Assembly: GCA_033064195.1 (NCBI GenBank)
Contig: JARBJD010000018.1
Coordinates: 248,001-312,000 of the forward strand
Source of the DNA: Blattamonas nauphoetae
Taxonomy: Eukaryota; Preaxostyla; Oxymonadida
Direction of reading: 5' to 3'
Length of the DNA stretch: 64,000 bases
Part shown: piece by piece, positions 57,801 through 64,000 of the stretch
How positions within the stretch are numbered: position 1 is the first letter of the stretch
Layout of the letters: every line of letters begins with the position of its first letter
Notes under the pieces: generated by a model
Seen by the model: only the letters and a program-made list of their open reading frames with translations
The model's database searches: none
Told to the model about the DNA's origin: nothing
Made by a program: the position numbers and the translations under genes

Positions 57801-58259
57801 CACGTGCAAGTGTCGTTCGAAGTGAAGGCGATCGAGTTCAACGACATCTCGCCGTTCTATCATGGGAACGTGGTGACGTGGCAGTTCCCGAGCGAGGACG
57901 AAGAGAGCAACACGTCGGTGTCGCAGAAGGGCGAGAAGAAGCGGACACTGTCGAAGGAGGTGCACCAGTACGACATTGTTCGGTTGGACAAGGACCTGCT
58001 GAACAAACTGCAGAAGACGAAGATGGTGATGAAGGTGTATGGACACGCTGCGTCGTTCGCTTTGGATGCGCAGAACGAGGCAGAGAAGAATCTGGCTCGG
58101 ATGAAGTTGGAGCTTGAGATCGAAAAGAAGAAGAAGCTCACGAGCGACTTCACAAAGCAGCAGAGGACGGAAGACGTGGAGAAGATTGAGAAGGAGATTG
58201 AGGAGCTGGAGAAGAAGAAGGAAGAGCTGTCGAAGAGTAAGAGTTGCGAGATCTTTTAG
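54881..58259 (+). CDS. Kinesin-3 motor (KIF1/Unc104-like) with FHA domain, 1063 aa
   Basis: Five exons: 54881-55005, 55052-55109, 55156-55374, 55415-55672 and 55728-58259. Introns are 46, 46, 40 and 55 nt, GT-AG. The total is 3192 nt in frame, ending TAG. The motor domain (about 5-335) begins [16 protein letters not shown] and has P-loop GQTGAGKS (87-94), switch I SSRSHS (about 205-210), switch II DLAGSE (237-242) and neck [17 protein letters not shown] coiled coil rich in Glu/Lys/Gln follows (about 340-530), then an FHA domain (about 550-645; [25 protein letters not shown]). The C-terminal part includes a second coiled coil (about 1000-1060). No PH domain is seen, unlike animal KIF1A. It moves cargo along microtubules toward plus ends, in the cytoplasm or flagellum. 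All catalytic residues are present. Confidence 0.95.
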
Positions 58260-59500
58260 TTTGGATTAGTCTTGGTCAGTTTTCACACCACAACATTCTC
58301 AGTTTAATTCGGACATTTTCTCTCAAAAATCTGGAATCGTGACTGAACCAAGTCTAAATTAAGGCTGGATCTGAAACAGTACCCAGGATCAGCTCTATTC
58401 GCTTGTTTCTGATCATCTGCTGTTTTTTGTTGTGCGAATATGAGAATGAGCAGGCTTCTGATTAGGATCCGACTGATCGGACCACTTTTGATCCGACACT
58501 TCATAAAATGATTATATCGCCTTTGTTTGTTCAAAAACTGTGTTTAATCGAACAAAAAAGTTGAAATGAAGTGAAAAAAGAAATTTCTCAATACTTGCTT
58601 CGAACCAATGGGTCCGGGTTGATTCCAAAACTAAAGTCATGTGTACAGGGATAGACACAATTTGAGAGTAGGATGAACATATCATGATCGAAAGTTGTGA
58701 GAATTAACTGGGAATTCTTTTCGAAATCGATGATTTCTCAGAAAGTGGCGGGATCACAAAGGGACAGATCCGTCCACTTCACCCAACGTGTCTTTAATTC
58801 GAACACAAACTCCTTTCTTTTGTATTATGAATACAGCAAAGTGATTTTTTTCAATTGAGAGGTGAAATGAACAGCTGAAAAGTGTGGAAAACGAGAAAAA
58901 GTAAGAAAACTCGAAGCTCCCAAATAGGCGATGATCTGACGCCAAAAAAGTGCCCGTCGGATCATTTGATCCGACGAATGCACTAAAATGTGCTGACGAA
59001 TCAAACCCCTGAGAATGAGAAAAGAACAGTCATTGTTCTTCCCTCTGACTCGATTCATTTTGACTCGAACTCAATTGTGGAAGATATTCTCATTAGCCTG
59101 ACCCAGCAAACTCCTGAAAACACCTATGAATGGACAGCACGCCTCTTCTCGCATTTGGAAGGGTTTTCTTTCCTTTTTAACCCGGCAACTGACTGTAAGC
59201 AACTCCTCAAGATTTCCGAGTTATTTGTAGCTGAACGGAGGTATTCCCGCTCTCAGAACTTGTGAACATGACATCAAACATTCCCATCTGACAGTCCATC
59301 TTGTTGATGTATTGAACCCCTAGATCAGAAGAATCTGAACAATCAGAATCGGTTTTCGTCCGATAATGGTGATTCTTTCTTTTGAAGAAAAGTGATTTAT
59401 GTGTCGGTACTCTTTCTTCATTCTGATGACCTTTGTTTTGAGAGAATTGATGTAAAAACCATTGCTTTTACTGAACCAACCCATTATTAATTCTTTCTGA
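58260..59500. other. Intergenic region upstream of copy F
   Basis: No gene is supported. A 91-codon plus frame at 58990-59265 (VEDILISLTQQTPENTYEW) has mild coding look but no paralogue in the window. GATCCGAC and its complement recur near 58465-58500 and 58955-58980, possibly subterminal repeats of another small element, but no matching ends or target duplication were found. Confidence 0.4.
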
Positions 59501-61029
59501 ATGACACTCCGAACAAACGGATCGGGTGACTCCTCAATGGCGCCAGAGCAGTCTGGTGTGAATGGGGATCTCTCGCCGAGTGCATTGAACAGTCCACCCA
59601 GTTGGAATCTGGTTTGTTGTGTTCATTTTTCATCTCTCTCGTTCTCAGTCGAACATCCCCTCACTTCTCGAAGTATTGCAATGTGATGATGAAGAGATTG
59701 TTGTGTACACACTCCGAACATTGCAGAAAGTGGCGTCTGGTGTGTATTCTTGTCGTATACATCGATTTGTTCTGGATCTTTTGGATATGTTTCAGAAAGT
59801 GTCTCAGAAAGTGGATCGGATGACAGTTTTGATGATGGGTGTCCGTTTCTGTCTCCCTTGTGTAGTGGAACACACTCAGCTGGACTTGTGGTCTCGTTTT
59901 CTGTTTTGTTGATTGTTGATTGTGGCTTTGATTTCAGGCTGAACTGATGAAATTGGTTTCGATTCTTTGTTTGTGGTTTTCTTGGTTGTGATGATGGATG
60001 TCTTCATTTCTTGCTTTCTTGCTTTCTTTCAGATTCGAAATCGCCCTCGTTCGTTCGCTGTTCGCTTTCGTTTGAAATCGCTTCTTTCGTGATCAGGGAA
60101 TTTGGAGATTGGTCTTCATGTGCTGCATTGGAATCCGTGTGTTTCATTCTTTCATCTTTCTCATTTGTTTTCAGTGTTGTTCTTGCATGGAATCACTCTT
60201 CTTCGAACCTGAAATCGTCGACTTCCTTTTTATCCAAGACAAAGACTTCATCGATTCCACATTCAACAATATCAGAGCTTCATCGCCTCCATCTGCAGTT
60301 CTCACCACTTTAGCTCGGATTTCTCTCTTCCCTCATCTCAGAATCGCCTATAATTCTGTCTGGACTATTTACTGGATCGTCGAGCGAGATCCACCTGCTC
60401 TCACACATCTTCCCTCACCCATCTTCCCATTCTCTTCCCCACACCAACAATATTCTGATCTCTCATTCCTGGCTGCTCTGACAAAGAAACTCCGAATCGT
60501 TTTCTCCGAAATCCAGACTAATCTCCCAACTGATCCTTCACACCTCCAAAAATACATACTGCTCACGAAAGATGAACCATCCATCATCAAAAACTCCCTT
60601 TCCTTCTGTTCGTACTCGTTCCTCCTTCCCACTCATCTTTTGAGTGCAACTCCCCCAATCGAAGTGTGTTTTCACTCTTTCAATCATTTTTCGTCATTTC
60701 AGGTTGATTCGGAAATCATCCGAAAATTGATTCTCTTCATGAAAGAAACTCTCCCCATGATTCTCACGAACATTTCAAACATCGACACTCTCATCGCTTC
60801 TCTTCCCTCCAACTCTTCTCCAACCACTCCATTGGTTTCTGATGTTGACACACAAATGACTGACTCTCTGAAAGTACTTCGGAAAGCGTGTGAAGATTTG
60901 TTGAGCCATGGATGGCTTTTCTTCATCGGAGTGACATTCCAAATTACTGAACCCCACAAATCTACCTTCCAAACAATCATCCTCGACGATCCATCCTTCC
61001 CTGACCTCATTCTCAACTCGCTCAAGCTC
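59501..61029 (+). pseudogene. Family copy F, cut by a DIRS-like element
   Basis: The only plus-strand copy. Exons 59501-59611, 59649-59739, 60033-60136 and 60175-60663, then exon 5 from 60703 to the insertion at 61030. Introns are 37, 293, 38 and 39 nt. The type-1 N-terminus MTLRTNGSGDSSMAPEQSG leads into NIPSLLEVLQCDDEEIVVY, and exon 4 has SLFFEPEIVDFLFIQDKD. All exons present are in frame. About 60 percent of exon 5 is missing on this side and would lie beyond the element, past the window edge. The element joins directly after LILNSLKL. Confidence 0.8.
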
Positions 61030-64000
61030 AGCACCGCCCTTCCAGTAGGTGCTGTTCAAACCTCGGTCCCTCTGATAATGAGAAGTGGTCCGAAGTAAGG
61101 GGTCGGTCTAAATTGAACACAATGATTATGAACACTTCAGATGTTTTCCTTCCCCCTGCACGAACGCCTTTCTCGAAATTATGCGACACCTTACTCAACT
61201 AAACATAAATTGCCAACGAGGCGAAGAATCGACGACATTTCTTCTGACAAACGAAACGAAGATTAAAACTGTTCAGTCGTCTTATCACGTTCCTCTCCCA
61301 CAACACTAATCTCGCACTCGTCATCCATTGAATATATCGCAACAATGGACTCAAAGCTTGAAGCACCAACACTCTGGGCGACGATTTGAATCACGATCAA
61401 ACGACCTCTTCAGAATCGACGAGTATCTCTTCTGACGAAGTTCCAGCCTCCACTCACCAGAATCTCTCTAAATTCTGAATGAAGTTGCAACCACTTTCCA
61501 GGCTCGCAAGAAAGTTGGAGAAGACAAAGCGATTGTCCGATCAATCTCAAAGGCGTTCGAATTACTTGCAGAGGAGGAAGGTTCGAAGATATAACAAGTA
61601 CAATTCACAAGCACCCAACTCCGGTACTTCGGCGTGCTCTCGTCGGCCAGACACAGCATCCGACTCAATCGATGACAATCAGTCCAACAATCCTGCTCCG
61701 AGCAAAACAAACCAGACAGGAGGCACCCCGTTTATGATTAGGGGCGTATCAACCAAATCCGGTGGTGGCGATTGCAGGACAAATGCCTCCCGCAGCGTCC
61801 ACTTTTCCAGGCGGTTGAAAGTATCCAGATTCGCTCTTAGCTGACATGGCACCATCTACAAGTGCTCAAGGTGTCCAGTTCCACGTGCCGAGACTGTTAC
61901 ACTCCCCGGTCATGATGTCATGGGGTGATAACAATCGAGACATCACGAAACAGAAAAACTCCTCGATTTGGGGGAGATACGTCGCAGTCGACTTTAAGGA
62001 GAATGGGGGGATAAGCGACTGAAATCGAGCAGAATCTTCACAGCATCTTTACAAATAGTGAGTATTTCACCACCCTCATAAATCAAGTCATTAATTTGCG
62101 GACGATCATCCTGAATAGTTGATGCAGCTATCTTGATCCTACCGAGCATCACATCCAGTTAATAGTTGAGTGACGGAGACCCCAGAAGAGTCAATACCAT
62201 TCTTCAAGATTTCACGGAGAAGCGATCGGAATGAAACCGCGGATTAACAATCCCCCCAACAGTTAAAGAAATCAGCGATGGACCATTTATTATCCGGCAA
62301 GTAGTGATAAAACCCTTTTGAATTCCCCGATCGTCTTGATCCAAGCAGGGGTTCACAACTCGCAATGCCGTCAAGCGAGGCATCTAGTGGTCTTAACGTT
62401 GCGCTAAACGGGTTGTGGACCGACCTAAACAATCTTCACAAGATTAGAACCGATAAATCAGCCCAAAATACGAACATCATCCTTCGCTTATTAAAGCCCC
62501 CCTTCAGCTCGACAATCAGACTCGATTTGACGTTGAATGACAATATTGGAAACGTTTCGTTGAAACACCGTTTAAATGGGAGGTCGATATAGCTTCCTAG
62601 TGAACCCCGGTTCAGCAAGATAAAATGTTCCAAACAACACACTTGTCATCTTCTCCGAAGAACCACAATTCATGAAAACGGCTGAGACTCCCTTTCCGAC
62701 TGCGATTTCCATCCATTTTAATTGACACAGTCTAGATAGTCAACAACATCACAATTCCGTCATTAATTCTGGTTGTTATGTTGTCAAGAACCACACTGAG
62801 AGATCACCAGACGACAGGAATGCTCAACATGTCCCGGATAAGCACTTCGTCGACAGGACCAGGATCACTACACGCAGTCTTGGAATCAAAGGCGGACAAA
62901 CATTCTCCACCTTTCGATTCCACGCCCAGGGAGAGAGTGAAACAAGATACTATCTATCGGGAAAACTGTGGAAATCGCAATGTCAACAGAACCAGTTGTT
63001 TCACAGAAAAGATGTGATGATCACTACATAGCTGGTGTGATGGAGGGACACATTCACAGTGTTGGCGACTTGCCACATTTCAAGGCCATTCCGTTGCAGC
63101 AATAATTTGGGAAGAAGGACACAACGACAAGTACTCCCCACACGTTCAACGGACAGGGAAGGAGTCTCCATTGGAGGGGAGATTTGTTCACCGCCACTAA
63201 AGTCGTAGGGAGAAGACAAACTTTGAGCTGATTCGTTTGAAAGGATGACGATGTTCGGCATCATAGCGAGCGGACGCGTCATCGCGACAGATTTGGAACA
63301 AGAAAATGTCTGAACCAAGAGCTCCAGATATCAGAACTACCGTCCACTCTGTGCTTCTCCACAACCGTGCAGGCAGGTTGTTGCACTCTCATGACGAATC
63401 CACTTGCCATCTTAACGGTGAGGATCTCTGTTTGTTCCCGTTCGCGCTTCGCGCCTGTCGCAGCAGAAGTCTCTCCGCGTCATCATAGCGTCAAGACAAC
63501 TCAGCGGCCTGTGGCAGCCCTTTCGAAGGGAGTCACGGTCTCTCTAACGAGCATGGTCCAAAGAGTAAAACCCAAGACAATGGATGCCTTTTCTTTTCAG
63601 CTCATCTATCACTTGTTTTCTTTCTGTTCCTTTCAAGTCTCATTATCAGAGGGACCGAGGTTTGAACAGCACCTACTGGAAGGGCGGTGCTTGTACCAAA
63701 CCGAGGTTCCTCTTGATGACCTGCTACCACAAGCCGCGAGGGGCAGGGGACAAGTTTACCAGTTCCCTTTGGAACTCTCTTTACAAAGACTTACAACAGT
63801 TTTTTGTTCCTCGTTGAGGATTTTCTGTTGCAAGCATATAAGTTTTTTGTTTCCTCTTTCGTCGCATTGCGACAGTCCCTTTCTTCATGGGCTCGCCCTG
63901 ATGATTGGAAAATGTAAGGTGACCAGAATCTTCTAGGTTTTGAAGTGTTCTTGTTCTCATTGGTCCTATTTGGACCGACCCCTTACTTCGGACCACTTCT
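61030..64000 (+). mobile_element. Second DIRS-like retroelement fossil, runs off the window
   Basis: The left terminus 61030-61082 recurs as an exact 53-bp inverted copy inside the element at 63639-63691, close to the right side. The next 28 bp of the left end (61081-61108, GGTCCGAAGTAAGGGGTCGG) are inverted at 63973-64000, which is the start of the right terminal repeat. This again is the DIRS plan: inverted terminal repeats plus an internal complementary region near the 3' end. The interior is strongly decayed with many breaks. A gag-like helical piece may remain at about 61480-61600, and no catalytic domain is certain. It looks old inside. It lies in exon 5 of copy F. Confidence 0.5.
63639..63740. 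repeat. Internal complementary region of the second DIRS-like element
   Basis: 63639-63691 is the exact inverse of the left outer terminus (AGCACCGCCCTTCCAGTAGG and onward). The following bases (ACCAAACCGAGGTTCCTC) should, by the family plan, match the right terminus, which lies outside the window. Confidence 0.6.

Noticed and set aside
58465-58985. Recurring GATCCGAC motifs suggesting another small transposon
   Set aside because: No matching terminal inverted repeats or target duplication could be defined.

Overview
This window looks like a gene-dense, repeat-rich protist nuclear genome. It has multi-exon eukaryotic genes (kinesin-3, a CK1-family kinase), very short GT-AG introns of 34 to 70 nt, and stop codons TGA and TAG used in the standard way. 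The style (short introns, large unnamed protein families, many repeats) would fit an oxymonad or other metamonad such as Blattamonas. That placement is an inference from style; no rRNA or marker gene is present to prove it.

Layout. 1-3.4 kb holds a badly broken unrecognised minus-strand gene. From 3.4 to 48.2 kb, and again at 59.5-61.0 kb, lie six copies (A to F) of one unnamed protein family. Two of them, C (31084-33295) and E (45971-48179), have intact five-exon structures of about 605 aa. Copies A, B, D and F are interrupted by mobile elements. Between copies A and B lies a dead type II P-type ATPase (about 11.8-19.5 kb), split by a DIRS-like retroelement, with a DDE-transposase transposon (about 19.5-22.5 kb) at its 5' end. 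An ABCC-type transporter fragment sits between copies D and E. At 51.9-58.3 kb two healthy host genes, a CK1-like kinase and a kinesin-3, are transcribed head to head. The window ends inside a second DIRS-like element that cuts copy F.

The main pattern is a swarm of structurally different mobile elements, many of them inserted into copies of one gene family. Ends and target duplications could be read directly for hAT-like elements (8-bp duplications: 3880-5877, 24122-25464, 26717-28958, 44075-44699), a Mutator-like element (9-bp duplication, about 85-bp inverted repeats: 38870-42209), TA-flanked elements (9101-10267, 48219-50457) and a 4-bp-duplication element (6699-8553). Most of the larger ones show no transposase and instead carry stretches of host-like coding sequence. 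They look like gene-fragment-carrying, Pack-type elements. This, together with the unnamed gene family that hosts them, is the most interesting content.

Large perfect or near-perfect palindromes (7847-8370, 9101-10267, 50459-51664) and degenerate duplicated blocks between family copies (29.4-31.1, 33.3-34.3, 36.3-37.9, 43.4-45.0 kb) fill most of the rest. No tRNA, rRNA or CRISPR array was seen.
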